DNA of 64,000 bases. Origin: Rhodoplanes sp. Z2-YC6860. Lineage in GTDB: Bacteria > Pseudomonadota > Alphaproteobacteria > Rhizobiales > Xanthobacteraceae. Location of the stretch: positions 2,360,001 through 2,424,000 of the forward strand of contig NZ_CP007440.1 of the NCBI RefSeq assembly GCF_001579845.1, read 5' to 3'. The translations under genes were made by a program, and so were the position numbers. Each line of letters starts with the position of its first letter. Within the stretch, counting starts at the first letter, position 1. Shown piece by piece: positions 26,913 to 35,342 of this stretch. Below the pieces are notes generated by a model that was given only the letters and a program-made list of their open reading frames with translations, searched no databases and was not told the origin of the DNA.

Positions 26913-27164
26913 TCATGCCTGGTCGGGGCGTTGTGCGGTTGTCCGAAGACCTGAAGCCGCGAGTTTCTCACGCGCCAATCGCGCCGCTCGCAGCTTTTCT
27001 GTTCTCGATCTTACCGCCAACTCGGCATCCCGATATTCCTGCATGGCTCGCGGGGCGTCTTCTCGCTGTGCCTGTTTGGTGCGCGCCAGACGCTCGACGC
27101 GCGCCTTTGCTTGTTCCGCTGTGGGTTCGACGACGGGCAAACTGCCACTTCGACGTTGTTGCAT
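26913..27164 (-). CDS. Small charged hypothetical protein (83 residues)
   Basis: The frame from the ATG at 27164 has AGGAGG about 11 bases upstream, the strongest ribosome-binding signal of this region. The product is very rich in Arg, Glu, Ala and Gln (EQAKARVERLARTKQAQRE, SRTEKLRAARLAREKLA) and should form long amphipathic helices, perhaps a coiled coil. No signal peptide or membrane segment is present. I do not recognise the function. A longer frame starting at 27281 is less likely because its first 39 codons look non-coding. Confidence 0.6.
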   Translation of the reverse strand: MQQRRSGSLPVVEPTAEQAKARVERLARTKQAQREDAPRAMQEYRDAELAVRSRTEKLRAARLAREKLAASGLRTTAQRPDQA

Positions 27165-27589
27165 AACCACCGAGACCTCCTGGGTTTTGCGGACTATCGC
27201 GCAGGTTCTTGTCACGCCACGCGTGCATCTCAGCCAGGAGCAGGGGCGCACTTCCCTCGCGCTTGGGGAGCGACTTACCACCGGCCAACTGTAGATAATG
27301 TCAAAAGACGCAATAGGTTCCCATCAGGATAAAAAAGCGCGCGAGTGTGGGAAGCCAATAAGCATCTCGCCTTATTCACCAGAGGGCGTCCATTGAGCCT
27401 CCCGCATTGTAGGCGAGCATCGGTTCGTCACGTCGTCATTGACGTGTTCTGAGAATTTCTGGTGAGGCGTAAGGTGGTGCCAATGCTCGCCCTATGCTCC
27501 GTGGCGCGCAGCGTGCCGTGGATTTCACGTCATGTGCGTTATCGAATCCGCACCGACCGACACTGTCGATAGATGCGGGGGGAAGCGTC
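27165..27589. other. 425-base stretch without an intact gene
   Basis: No recognised gene. The sequence is a patchwork of short frames on both strands and contains a GC-poor patch (about 27295-27370). It may hold the promoter of the small gene at 26913-27164 next to its start. Confidence 0.4.
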
Positions 27590-27889
27590 ATGGAAGTGCG
27601 CGACCTGACGCGCCGAGCCGCGGCTCCTTCTGCTCGATGAGCCGCTGGGCAATCTCGATGCGTTGCTTCGCGAGCAGATGCGAAACAAGCTTCGGCAGAT
27701 GGAGCGGGCGTCAACCGCTTCCGTGGCTCGCTTGTGCAGGCCGTGTTTCTTGGCGAAGCCACCGAGTATGTCGTGAAGGTCGGAGACATCGATATGCTGG
27801 TGCGCAATATCGCCGACAAGCAGCTGGAGCCGGGCCCAGTCGAGGTGTTTTTTCCACCCGACGAGATGCTGGCTGTGATTGCGGCGTGA
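27590..27889 (+). pseudogene. Internally deleted ABC transporter ATP-binding protein (PotA/FbpC type)
   Basis: Three pieces of one ATPase stand in the right order but in different frames. ATGGAAGTGCGCGAC (27590) reads MEVRDLTRR, like the N-terminus of an ABC ATPase. From 27615 the frame reads EPRLLLLDEPLGNLDALLREQ, the Walker B region and beyond. From 27707, one frame back, it reads VNRFRGSLVQAVFLGEATEY and on to a stop at 27889, the C-terminal TOBE domain. Walker A, the signature and the segment after Walker B are missing, so the gene has lost two internal parts and is dead. No partner permease is left. Confidence 0.8.
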
Positions 27890-28198
27890 GCTCAAAAGGC
27901 GCGCACAAAGATTGCCTTTATCGGCCGTCGCCGCGGCCTCTGGCGAGCTAACCGGCTACCGGCTGGAATACCGTCGCGGTTGCGGAGCTAGGATTTCGTT
28001 AGTGCTGCTGCGAGCCTTGTTCGCGATTTTCGCGCGGTCAGGCCCTGTATCGGGGCATTCATCATTGATTCATTGCGATGCTTAAACTGCGATTCAAATT
28101 TGGCTCCCATGATCACGTCATCAGGCCGGAACAACTGGCCAAGGCAAAGCGCGACGCTCGGTAGGGACGGGTCCGCGCAAGGACAGGGGAAGTCAGTT
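27890..28198. other. 309-base stretch without a gene
   Basis: No gene is recognised. A short frame just after the ABC ATPase remnant reads KIAFIGRRRGLWRANR and then breaks; it could be the start of a lost permease but is too short to call. AGGGGAAG near the end belongs to the following gene's ribosome-binding site. Confidence 0.35.
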
Positions 28199-28510
28199 AT
28201 GGCTCGTTTCGAGATACCGGAATTTTCACTGGCGGGTTCGGGGCAGGCGCACGCCACCGTCGACACCATGTTCGAACTCGGCATGATGTATGCGAGCGGT
28301 CGCGACGTGCCGGTCGATCTCATCACCGCGCACAAGTGGTTCAACATCGCCGCCACCAAGGGGCACGCGGAAGCCATCCAGTTGCGCCGCGAGATCGCAG
28401 CCGAGATGTCGGACGCCCAGATCGGACAGGCTCAGCGCGCCGCGCGCGACTGGCTGAAGGCCAATCCCGCGCCGGCGGCTCCGGTGATGATGTTCCGCGC
28501 CGCAGCGTGA
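28199..28510 (+). CDS. Small Sel1-like repeat protein
   Basis: The 103-residue protein starts at an ATG preceded by AGGGGAAG. The segment TMFELGMMYASGRDVPVDLITAHKWFNIAATKGH is one Sel1-type helical repeat (given here as two overlapping signature parts: LGMMYASGRDVPVD and AHKWFNIAA). The rest is helical and ends in a Pro/Ala-rich tail. Small proteins of this pattern are widespread in Bradyrhizobium-like bacteria; their partner is not known to me. No signal peptide, so it is cytoplasmic. It has no operon partner. Confidence 0.8.
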   Translation: MARFEIPEFSLAGSGQAHATVDTMFELGMMYASGRDVPVDLITAHKWFNIAATKGHAEAIQLRREIAAEMSDAQIGQAQRAARDWLKANPAPAAPVMMFRAAA

Positions 28511-28654
28511 GGTGTCCGATGCGCTCCGATGCGAAGACAAAGCCCGTTCGCGTTCTGCAATGGCTGCTGAGCTATTGGTCCTGCTAAGTCAGTAAGGCGA
28601 TCGTTTTCACCGAAGGTCGCGGCGGCTGGTTCGTCCGCCATCAGCCCCGCGAGG

Positions 28655-29107
28655 TCACTTGTCGCCGATCACCGCGATGCCTTGAATCTCAAGCTTCGCA
28701 CGGGGATCTGCCAGCGCCGTTACGGTGATCAACGCACTGCCGGGGAAGTTGTCGCCGAACACCTCCTTCCTGATTTCCGTCAGGCGCGTTCCATATCTCA
28801 CGTCGGTGATGAACACGGTCATTTGGACCATGTCGCTCAGCTTGCCACCCGCTTTGGAGAGCGTCGCTTCAAGCAGCTTGAAAACGCGGCGGGCCTGTCC
28901 GTCGAAATCATCGCCAAGTGATTTGCCGTTCTCGTCGGCTCCTGCGGTCTGCCCCGCAAGCCATACGATCTTGCCGCCGTCAGTGATCACGGCAGGGGAA
29001 TAGGCGCGGATCTGCGGCCGTTCACCCTTGATGTACTCTCGTGCGCTTGCCTCGAGAGTGCCGGCTGTCAGCATAAGTCCCAGACAAAGAAAATGCATCG
29101 CTCGCAT
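28655..29107 (-). CDS. RidA/YjgF-family protein with a signal peptide
   Basis: This 150-residue protein has an N-terminal hydrophobic segment (MRAMHFLCLGLMLTAGTLEA) that looks like a signal peptide, then a RidA domain: AVITDGGKIVWLAGQTA, QARRVFKLLEATLSKAGG and the C-terminal ALADPRAKLEIQGIAV. The Arg of the RidA active site is kept in DPRAKLEI. RidA proteins hydrolyse reactive imines in the cytoplasm; export to the periplasm is uncommon. GGAGG lies five bases before the ATG at 29107, which is why I prefer it to a start five codons upstream. Confidence 0.85.
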   Translation of the reverse strand: MRAMHFLCLGLMLTAGTLEASAREYIKGERPQIRAYSPAVITDGGKIVWLAGQTAGADENGKSLGDDFDGQARRVFKLLEATLSKAGGKLSDMVQMTVFITDVRYGTRLTEIRKEVFGDNFPGSALITVTALADPRAKLEIQGIAVIGDK

Positions 29108-29557
29108 GAAAGCCTCCAGCATGCTGCTCGCTCATTGTTCGATCGCGCGTGAACCGCAGCTGGTCCGCGTGGCGAGCGAGACCAAGGTATAGTGATCTCC
29201 GATATCTTTATGTCAACGTAAGTTCCCATCGGGATCGGCAACCGCGATGCCGGTCAATGCCAGAAAAGCAGCATCGTTAAGCCGCATCGGCAGCGCGGGT
29301 TGTGCCGCTGTGCCAGGCCAATTGACAGTGTACTGTCGAATTGTCTAATGGAGGGGCGATCTTGAACGGCATGCCGCTCCAACGACGTGCTTGCCGGGCT
29401 CGGCCGAAGCGGCAGCCGAGATCACCGGCCTCAAACGGCGAGGTGTCGTGCAATGAGGGAAGGGCTGGGCTTGTACGCCTCTCCACCATGCCGCCGTAAC
29501 GTGCATGCGACCGGCCGCCGGCGCGTGAAGCTTCGGAATTCCGTCGCAGCAGCGGCT
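29108..29557. other. 450-base stretch with an orphan promoter
   Basis: No gene is recognised on either strand. A strong-looking promoter with an operator-like palindrome lies at 29322-29349 (separate entry) and points at a region that only holds short frames, the longest from a TTG with GGAGGGG upstream and ending at 29499. The AT-rich patch around 29195-29225 may be the RidA promoter. Confidence 0.45.
29322..29349 (+). promoter_or_regulatory. Sigma-70-like promoter with overlapping palindrome
   Basis: TTGACA (29322-29327) and TCTAAT (29344-29349) are separated by 16 bases, close to the consensus. The inverted repeat GACAGT-GT-ACTGTC (29324-29337) overlaps the -35 box and part of the spacer, a position suited to a repressor. 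No intact gene follows within 200 bases on the plus strand. A MarR regulator is encoded just beyond, on the other strand. Confidence 0.5.
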
Positions 29558-30076
29558 TTACTTCGCAGCACGCAATGGAGCGCGGCTGAGGTCGTTGTTG
29601 AGCTGAACCAGCTTCGCCAGGGACTGCATGAAGGCGCGCTGTTCCTTTCCGAGCGGCGCAAGGATGCGTTCCTGCACGCGGGCGATGTTCTCGCGCGTCT
29701 CGTCCAACAGCCGTGCGCCCTCAGGCCTGATGAAGAGCTGTTTCGTCCGCTGGTCGTTCTTCGGTGTGGCTCTGGAAATCAGGCGGCGGCCTTCGAGACC
29801 CTTCAGCATCGTGCCGACCGTCGAACGATCGATCGCGACGAATTTGACCAGCGTGCGCTGATCCATGCCGGGACGGTCCCGTATGGCGATCAACGCCGCG
29901 TATTGGACGGGCGTGACGTCCCAGCCCTCGAACTCTTCGTGGAAAACCGCGACCGCGATCTGCTGGGCGCGCCGGATCAGATGTCCTGGCGCCGCGTAGA
30001 CGTCTTCGAGGGTCATCGCAGGGAGTGGAGAGCGCGACGACCGGGTGCTCGTTGCCGCGCTGGCGATCTTTTTCAT
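29558..30076 (-). CDS. MarR-family transcriptional regulator
   Basis: The 172-residue protein has the MarR winged helix (about residues 65-125): LIAIRDRPGMDQRTLVKFV, IDRSTVGTMLKGLEGRRLI and the wing RATPKNDQRTKQLFI. It is divergent from the FAH-family gene at 30171. MarR proteins of catabolic loci usually repress the neighbouring operon until a phenolic acid or its CoA ester binds, and I infer the same for the genes up to 37451. Confidence 0.92.
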   Translation of the reverse strand: MKKIASAATSTRSSRSPLPAMTLEDVYAAPGHLIRRAQQIAVAVFHEEFEGWDVTPVQYAALIAIRDRPGMDQRTLVKFVAIDRSTVGTMLKGLEGRRLISRATPKNDQRTKQLFIRPEGARLLDETRENIARVQERILAPLGKEQRAFMQSLAKLVQLNNDLSRAPLRAAK

Positions 30077-30106
30077 GGGTCGAGATTAAGCGGCCTTGCT
30101 GAGAGG

Positions 30107-30128
30107 CCACCGAAACTACTGACGGTGG
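30107..30128. promoter_or_regulatory. Inverted repeat in MarR/FAH divergent gap
   Basis: CCACCG (30107-30112) and CGGTGG (30123-30128) form a dyad with ten bases between, in the 94-base gap between the divergent MarR and hydrolase genes. MarR proteins bind dyads of about this size. The arms are GC-rich, so chance is a real alternative. Confidence 0.35.
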
Positions 30129-30170
30129 GCCCGAATGTCCACGTACTCAACCGCCTGGAAAGGGCCGGAT

Positions 30171-31022
30171 ATGCGCATCTGCAGATTCAATGACGATCGG
30201 CTCGGAATCATCCGGGAGGGGCGTATCCACGACGTGACGCCCGTCGCGAAGGAGCTGGGCACGTTTTCTTATCCGTTGCCGCGCTTCGACCCGATGATCG
30301 CCCGGTTGTCGGAGCTGCTGCCTCTGTTCGATCGGTTCGCCCGTACCTCGCCTCCGGTCGACGTGTCCGAAGTGAAGCTTCTTTCCCCGATCGCAAATCC
30401 TGGGAAGGTGATCGCCGCTCCCGTCAACTATCAGAAGCACCTCGAAGAGGCGGCCGCCGACACAAAGACTTTTCCCCAGCATCACGTGCGCCGGATCCAC
30501 GAAACGGGTCTCTTCCTCAAGGCGACGAGCTCTGTGGTGGGGCCCGGCGAGGGCGTCCAGGTGCGTTTTCCGGACCGCAGGACCGATCACGAGATCGAGC
30601 TTGCAGTGGTGATCGGCAAGTCCTGCAATGAAGTGGCCGCCAGCGCCGCGCTCGACGTCGTGGCGGGCTATCTCATCGGTCTCGATATGACCGTCCGCGG
30701 GCCGGAAGAAAGAAGCCTGCGGAAATCGGTCGACAGCTACACCGTCCTCGGGCCCTGGTTCGTCACCGCCGACGAAATCGGCGATCCGTCCGGGCTGCCA
30801 TTCGAACTCCTGGTCAATGGCGAAGTGCGGCAGTCGGCCAACACCCGCGACCTTGTCATCGACACGCCGGGTCTCATCGAGTTCGCGTCGAAGTTCTACA
30901 CGCTCGAACCGGGCGACGTGCTTTTGACCGGCACGCCCGAAGGCGTCGCGCCCGTGAAACCGGGAGACCGCATCCGCGCGACGATCGACAAGATCGGAAC
31001 GATGGATGTGCTGGTGCGGTGA
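30171..31022 (+). CDS. Fumarylacetoacetate hydrolase family protein
   Basis: From the ATG at 30171 the enzyme has 283 residues. The FAH-fold metal ligands are visible in DHEIELAVVIGK (two Glu) and LIGLDMT (Asp), and the C-terminal signature is LLTGTPEGVAPVKPGD. The family hydrolyses or decarboxylates beta-diketo acids at the end of aromatic ring degradation (fumarylpyruvate, acylpyruvate, 2-hydroxyhepta-dienedioate). GGAAAGG precedes the start. Being next to an aromatic FAD hydroxylase it probably acts on a ring-cleavage product, but no ring-cleaving dioxygenase gene is in this operon. Confidence 0.9.
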   Translation: MRICRFNDDRLGIIREGRIHDVTPVAKELGTFSYPLPRFDPMIARLSELLPLFDRFARTSPPVDVSEVKLLSPIANPGKVIAAPVNYQKHLEEAAADTKTFPQHHVRRIHETGLFLKATSSVVGPGEGVQVRFPDRRTDHEIELAVVIGKSCNEVAASAALDVVAGYLIGLDMTVRGPEERSLRKSVDSYTVLGPWFVTADEIGDPSGLPFELLVNGEVRQSANTRDLVIDTPGLIEFASKFYTLEPGDVLLTGTPEGVAPVKPGDRIRATIDKIGTMDVLVR

Positions 31023-31060
31023 ACCGTTGGTCCAAGGCCGCAAGTTCGATGGAGGCGAGC

Positions 31061-32275
31061 ATGAGGGTCGTGATTGTCGGAGCCGGGATCGGCGGACTCG
31101 CCGCGGCTCTTGCGCTTGCACAGTCCGGTCAGCAGTCGCTCGTACTCGAGGCTGCGCCGCAACTGGGTGAGATCGGAGCCGGCATCCAGCTCGGGCCGAA
31201 CGCTTTCCACGTGCTCGATCAGCTCGGCATGGGCGAAACGCTTCTCAAAGGCGCCGTGTATGTCGACTCGTTCCGGCTGATGGATTCGGCGACCGGACGG
31301 CAGATCAACCGCTTCTCCTTCGGCACTGAGTTCAGACAGAGATTCGGAAACCCCTATGTCGTGGTGCATCGCGCCGATCTGCACCGGTCGCTGTTGGATG
31401 CATGCACGTCCAGCGGATTGGTCGAGATCAGAACCGGCGTCACGATCGAACGCTTCGAACAGGATGCGCGGGCGGTTCGTGCCGTCGCCGCAGGCGGCCG
31501 CAGCTTCGAAGGCGATGCCTTGATTGGTGCTGACGGTCTGCATTCGGCCGTGCGGGCGCAGATCGTTCGTGATGGAGCGCCGCGCGTCTCAGGGCATACG
31601 ACGTATCGCTCCGTGGTTGATGTCGAAGCGATGCCGGAAGAGTTTCGATGGAATTCGATGGCGGTCTGGGTCGGGCCGAAGAGCCATATCGTTCACTATC
31701 CGCTGAAAGGCGCGAAGCTGTTCAACCTGGTTGCGACGGCGCACGACGAGGCCGACCGCGCACTCGCAGGCGCGGCCGTCACCGACGAAGAGGTCGCCGA
31801 GAAGTTTGCCCATCTCGTGCCGGACGTCTGGCGGATCATTTCCTGCGGCCAGGCCTGGAAAAAGTGGGTGCTGTGCGATCGCGAGCCGGTCGAGAATTGG
31901 AACGATGGCCGGGTAACGCTGTTGGGCGATGCGGCCCATCCGACGCTGCAGTACTTCGCTCAGGGCGCCTGCATGGCGATGGAAGACGGCATGTGTCTGG
32001 CGAACGCGCTTGGAGCGTTCGGCCCGGATGTGGTGGAGGCGCTCGATGCCTATCGCCGGGAGCGTCTGGTGCGGACCGCCCGCATTCAACTGGGATCGCG
32101 TCTCATCGGCGATCACATCTTCCATCCCTCCGGAGTGCATGCGTTGACGAGAAACGCGACGCTCGAGTCGATCGGAGATGCGGCGTTCATGAACGCCTTT
32201 GCGTGGCTTTACGATGCCGGAAATACCCACACCTCGGTCAAGCGCCCCACGGCCGTGCCGCAGCCCGCCGTCTAG
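31061..32275 (+). CDS. FAD-dependent aromatic monooxygenase (3-hydroxybenzoate 6-hydroxylase/salicylate hydroxylase-like)
   Basis: The 404-residue flavoprotein has the dinucleotide fold at the start (VVIVGAGIGGLAAALALA), the second motif around DGLHSAVRAQIV, and GDAAHPTLQYFAQGACMAMED near residue 290 that contacts FAD. This last motif and the early segment GEIGAGIQLGPNAFHVLD are typical of 3-hydroxybenzoate 6-hydroxylase and salicylate hydroxylase. It would hydroxylate an aromatic acid with NAD(P)H and O2 in the cytoplasm. GGAGG precedes the ATG at 31061. It starts 38 bases after the hydrolase gene. Confidence 0.9.
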   Translation: MRVVIVGAGIGGLAAALALAQSGQQSLVLEAAPQLGEIGAGIQLGPNAFHVLDQLGMGETLLKGAVYVDSFRLMDSATGRQINRFSFGTEFRQRFGNPYVVVHRADLHRSLLDACTSSGLVEIRTGVTIERFEQDARAVRAVAAGGRSFEGDALIGADGLHSAVRAQIVRDGAPRVSGHTTYRSVVDVEAMPEEFRWNSMAVWVGPKSHIVHYPLKGAKLFNLVATAHDEADRALAGAAVTDEEVAEKFAHLVPDVWRIISCGQAWKKWVLCDREPVENWNDGRVTLLGDAAHPTLQYFAQGACMAMEDGMCLANALGAFGPDVVEALDAYRRERLVRTARIQLGSRLIGDHIFHPSGVHALTRNATLESIGDAAFMNAFAWLYDAGNTHTSVKRPTAVPQPAV

Positions 32276-32323
32276 TGGACGGGTATCGGATCTCGCGGTG
32301 TCACGACATACGGAGACTTGAAT

Positions 32324-33349
32324 ATGCACGATGTCCTTTCGAAGCGAATGGCGGTGCGAGTGCCGTTCGGTTGGATGCTTCCGATCCTGGCGATGGCCGT
32401 CATGCTTCTGCTTCCGGCGGCCGGTGCACGCGGGGAGGATGCTGCGGCGTATCCATCGAAGCCCGTTCACGTCATTGTGCCGTCCGCGGCAGGCGGCACC
32501 ACTGACATCGTCGCTCGCGTGATCGCACAGGCGCTCACGCGCTCGCTCGGCACAACCTTCATCGTCGAACAGAAGGTCGGCGGGAATACCAACATCGGTT
32601 CGGCCTTTGTCTCGAAGGCGGCTCCCGACGGTTATACGCTTCTGGTGAACACCGACACGCTCACCTCGAACGCCAGCATGTACAAGAATTCCGGCTACGA
32701 CGTCGTCAACGGCTTCGCTCCGGTGTCGATGCTGACCACGGCATCGGGAGCTTTGGCGGTCAGAAAGGATCTGGCGGTCGCCAACCTAGGAGACTTCGTG
32801 GCGCTTGCTCGGAAGCAGGGAAAAGCCCTGTCCATGGCGTCGACCGGCAACGGGACCGTGAGCCATCTGACGAGCCTCATGTTCCGGCAGCGGATCGGGC
32901 TCGCCGCGTGGACGGAGGTCCCGTACCAGGGGTCGGCCAAGGTCGTCTCGGATTTGATCGGCGGACACGTCGATGCGGCGGTCGCGATGATTGCGCCCTT
33001 TGTCCAGCCGGCGCAGTCGGGAGACCTCAGGCTCCTTGCGGTGACCACGAAGGCGCGTTCTCCTGCTGCGCCCGACGTGCCGACAGTTGCCGAATCCACG
33101 ACACTCAAAGACTTCGATGTCTCGAACTGGACCGCAATGCTGGCACCGCCCGGCACGCCAGAACCGATCGTCGCCAAACTCGCTGCGGCCGTCGAGGTCG
33201 CGCTCAGGGATCCCGATGTCCAGAAAGCCTTTTCCGCATTGGGAATCGCGCCGGCCGGTGGCGGCCCGGAGGCGCTTGCCAAATCCATTCGGGACAATGT
33301 CGTGCAATGGCACGCCGTCGTTGATCGGGCGGGTTTGAGTCCGATCTGA
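32324..33349 (+). CDS. Bug-family tripartite tricarboxylate transporter substrate-binding protein
   Basis: The 341-residue protein has a signal peptide (cleavage after ARG-E, about residue 38) and Bug landmarks VHVIVPSAAGGTTDIVAR and VEQKVGGNTNIGSAFVSKAA. The ATG at 32324 is preceded by CGGAGA with seven bases spacing. It is the third gene of the MarR-linked operon, suggesting capture of the operon's aromatic acid in the periplasm. No TctA/TctB genes are in the window. Confidence 0.92.
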   Translation: MHDVLSKRMAVRVPFGWMLPILAMAVMLLLPAAGARGEDAAAYPSKPVHVIVPSAAGGTTDIVARVIAQALTRSLGTTFIVEQKVGGNTNIGSAFVSKAAPDGYTLLVNTDTLTSNASMYKNSGYDVVNGFAPVSMLTTASGALAVRKDLAVANLGDFVALARKQGKALSMASTGNGTVSHLTSLMFRQRIGLAAWTEVPYQGSAKVVSDLIGGHVDAAVAMIAPFVQPAQSGDLRLLAVTTKARSPAAPDVPTVAESTTLKDFDVSNWTAMLAPPGTPEPIVAKLAAAVEVALRDPDVQKAFSALGIAPAGGGPEALAKSIRDNVVQWHAVVDRAGLSPI

Positions 33350-33377
33350 TCGAACCTGCATAAGAAGGAAGTCGCCT

Positions 33378-34364
33378 TTGAAAAACTTGTCGGACCTGCG
33401 CTTCATCGATGTGCATCATCACATCGTGCTTCCCGAATATCAGGAGGCACTGGTGCGATCCGGAGCGGTCGATCCGTCCCGGCCGTTGCGGAAGAATCCC
33501 GACGCGCCGGCCGTGCTGCGTTCGATGGCGGAGCTCGGGATCGATGCCGCGATCCTCAACCCGCTTTCCGTGGCGGGCGTTCATCATGGCGACGATGCGA
33601 AGGCGCGCTATCTGACCGAAAAGACCAACGAGGCGCTGGCCAGGTTCGTGTCTCATGCGCCCGAGAAGCTCGGCTTCTTTGCGACGCTTCCGCTGCCTGA
33701 CGTCGACGGTGCATTGCGGCAGTTGGAGTATGCCCTCGATACCCTCCACGCCGATGGCGTCATCCTGCTCTCCAGCCAGAATGGGTTTTATGTCGGCGAT
33801 CCTGCGTTCACGCCGCTTTATGAGGAGTTGCACCGGCGATCCGTCGTCGCCTTCGTGCATCCGGCGAGCCCGGCCTATGTCCCGACTCTGCGGCTCAAGA
33901 TGTGGGCTGCCTACATCGAGTACCCGTTCGAGACGACCCGTGTGGCCGCGAACCTCATCTACAACGGCGTCATGGCGCGCTATCCCAATATCAAATGGAT
34001 CTTGGCGCATGCGGGCGGCGCTCTGCCCTACCTCTCGGTCCGGCTGAGGCTGATGGAGGAGTCCGACCGCGAAGTGCCGCCGTTCATCGAGCGCGTTCCC
34101 GAAGGTGTCGCGCCCTATCTCAAGGCTTTGTATTTCGATGTGGCGATCGCCGGCGGCGCTGCGCCCATGGCTGCGTTGACCGAAATGGCCGACCCTTCGC
34201 ATATCTTCTATGGAAGCGACTGGCCTTACCTGGAGCGCGAATTCGTCACGGACCAGATCGCAAGCCTGGTGAATTTGCCGCAGTTCGCGGGCGAGCGCCT
34301 GGAGCCTATGGAATGGCGCAATGCTGCTCAGCTGTTCAGTCGGTTCGCGGCAAAGCTCCGATAA
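33378..34364 (+). CDS. Amidohydrolase family 2 protein (ACMSD/aromatic decarboxylase-like), TTG start
   Basis: The 328-residue TIM-barrel protein starts with a metal motif FIDVHHHIVLP and ends with YGSDWPYLE, the pattern of the ACMSD group: aminocarboxymuconate semialdehyde, 6-methylsalicylate and gamma-resorcylate decarboxylases. The start must be the TTG at 33378, which has AGAAGGAAG upstream, because the next Met lies beyond the metal motif. The rare start may hold expression down. In this operon non-oxidative decarboxylation of a hydroxybenzoate-like acid is a reasonable guess. Confidence 0.88.
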   Translation: MKNLSDLRFIDVHHHIVLPEYQEALVRSGAVDPSRPLRKNPDAPAVLRSMAELGIDAAILNPLSVAGVHHGDDAKARYLTEKTNEALARFVSHAPEKLGFFATLPLPDVDGALRQLEYALDTLHADGVILLSSQNGFYVGDPAFTPLYEELHRRSVVAFVHPASPAYVPTLRLKMWAAYIEYPFETTRVAANLIYNGVMARYPNIKWILAHAGGALPYLSVRLRLMEESDREVPPFIERVPEGVAPYLKALYFDVAIAGGAAPMAALTEMADPSHIFYGSDWPYLEREFVTDQIASLVNLPQFAGERLEPMEWRNAAQLFSRFAAKLR

Positions 34365-34448
34365 GGCACATCATCGGCTTCTCGTTCTGATACGAACGTG
34401 CCGGGCCGCGGCATGCAACAAAAGCGGCTCGGCTCGGACGGAGAAGCC

Positions 34449-35342
34449 ATGACAAGCCCATATCTGCCGCCGGAAGGCGTTCGAACCGAGCTGATCGAAT
34501 TCGAAAGCTGCGGCAGGCGGGTGCAGGGGGCCGTATTCGCGCCGGTCTCGGCCGCTCGCCCGCGCGATACCGCTCTGATCATGGTCCACGGTGTGGAGCA
34601 GTTCTGGTATGTGGGACCGACGATGTTCCTCGCCACCTCGCTTGCCGGGTGTGGCTATACGACCCTCGGATACAACGGCGCGCATTCAGGCCAGAGCTTT
34701 CGCTGGTCGAGTTTTGAGGCGGCTGTCCAGGAGGTTCGCGACGCGGTCGCCTTCTTCAAGCAACGGGGCTTCCGCCGTGTCGTCCTGATGGGACACAGCC
34801 TTGGCACGCCGATCGTCGAGCACTACGCGGGTGACGGTCCCGACGCTTCGCTTTCGGCTATCGCCGTCTACGGACCGCACATCAGCATCCCGGCCGTGAC
34901 CCGCGACACGCTGCTCGGGCCGGACCTCTATCAGAAGTTCCGAGACGAATGCCGGAAGCTGGTTGACGAGCAAAAAGGCCAGGAAATCAGATTGCTGCCT
35001 TATAGAAAGACAGCTCCGATCATCACTTCGGCGGAGACGTTTCTGAGTTACAGAGACGTGGACACGAGCAAGGCTGCGGTCGAACCCATGATCCGTCAAA
35101 TCAAAGTGCCCATGCTCGTTTGCTACGATCCTGCGGACAACATTCACGGTCTGGGCGCGGTGACCATGCGGGAAAAGATTGTCGGCGATATCAAAGCGGC
35201 TGCGATCTCGTCGAAACGAGTCGAGGTGGCGGTCGTTCCGTCAAAGGCCGGAAATTCGCCCGTTCAGGCCCATGGATTCATCGGCAATGAAGATGTCGTC
35301 ACCGAACTCACGGCGGCCTGGCTCGATCGAATGGACGCGTGA
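34449..35342 (+). CDS. Alpha/beta hydrolase
   Basis: The 297-residue protein has the nucleophile elbow GHSLG with Ser117 and an oxyanion segment MVHGVEQFWYVG near residue 45. A late Asp (CYDPADNIHG) and His (QAHGF) can complete the triad. No signal peptide, so it acts in the cytoplasm on an ester, thioester or C-C bond. GGAGAAG precedes the ATG at 34449. Its stop overlaps the start of the next gene (TGATG), so the two are translated together. Confidence 0.85.
   Translation: MTSPYLPPEGVRTELIEFESCGRRVQGAVFAPVSAARPRDTALIMVHGVEQFWYVGPTMFLATSLAGCGYTTLGYNGAHSGQSFRWSSFEAAVQEVRDAVAFFKQRGFRRVVLMGHSLGTPIVEHYAGDGPDASLSAIAVYGPHISIPAVTRDTLLGPDLYQKFRDECRKLVDEQKGQEIRLLPYRKTAPIITSAETFLSYRDVDTSKAAVEPMIRQIKVPMLVCYDPADNIHGLGAVTMREKIVGDIKAAAISSKRVEVAVVPSKAGNSPVQAHGFIGNEDVVTELTAAWLDRMDA

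Noticed and set aside
27317-29235. Near-repeat GTTCCCATCAGGAT (27317) and GTTCCCATCGGGAT (29222)
   Set aside because: Only two copies of 14 bases with one mismatch, no further extension and no gene context in common; not enough to call a repeat.
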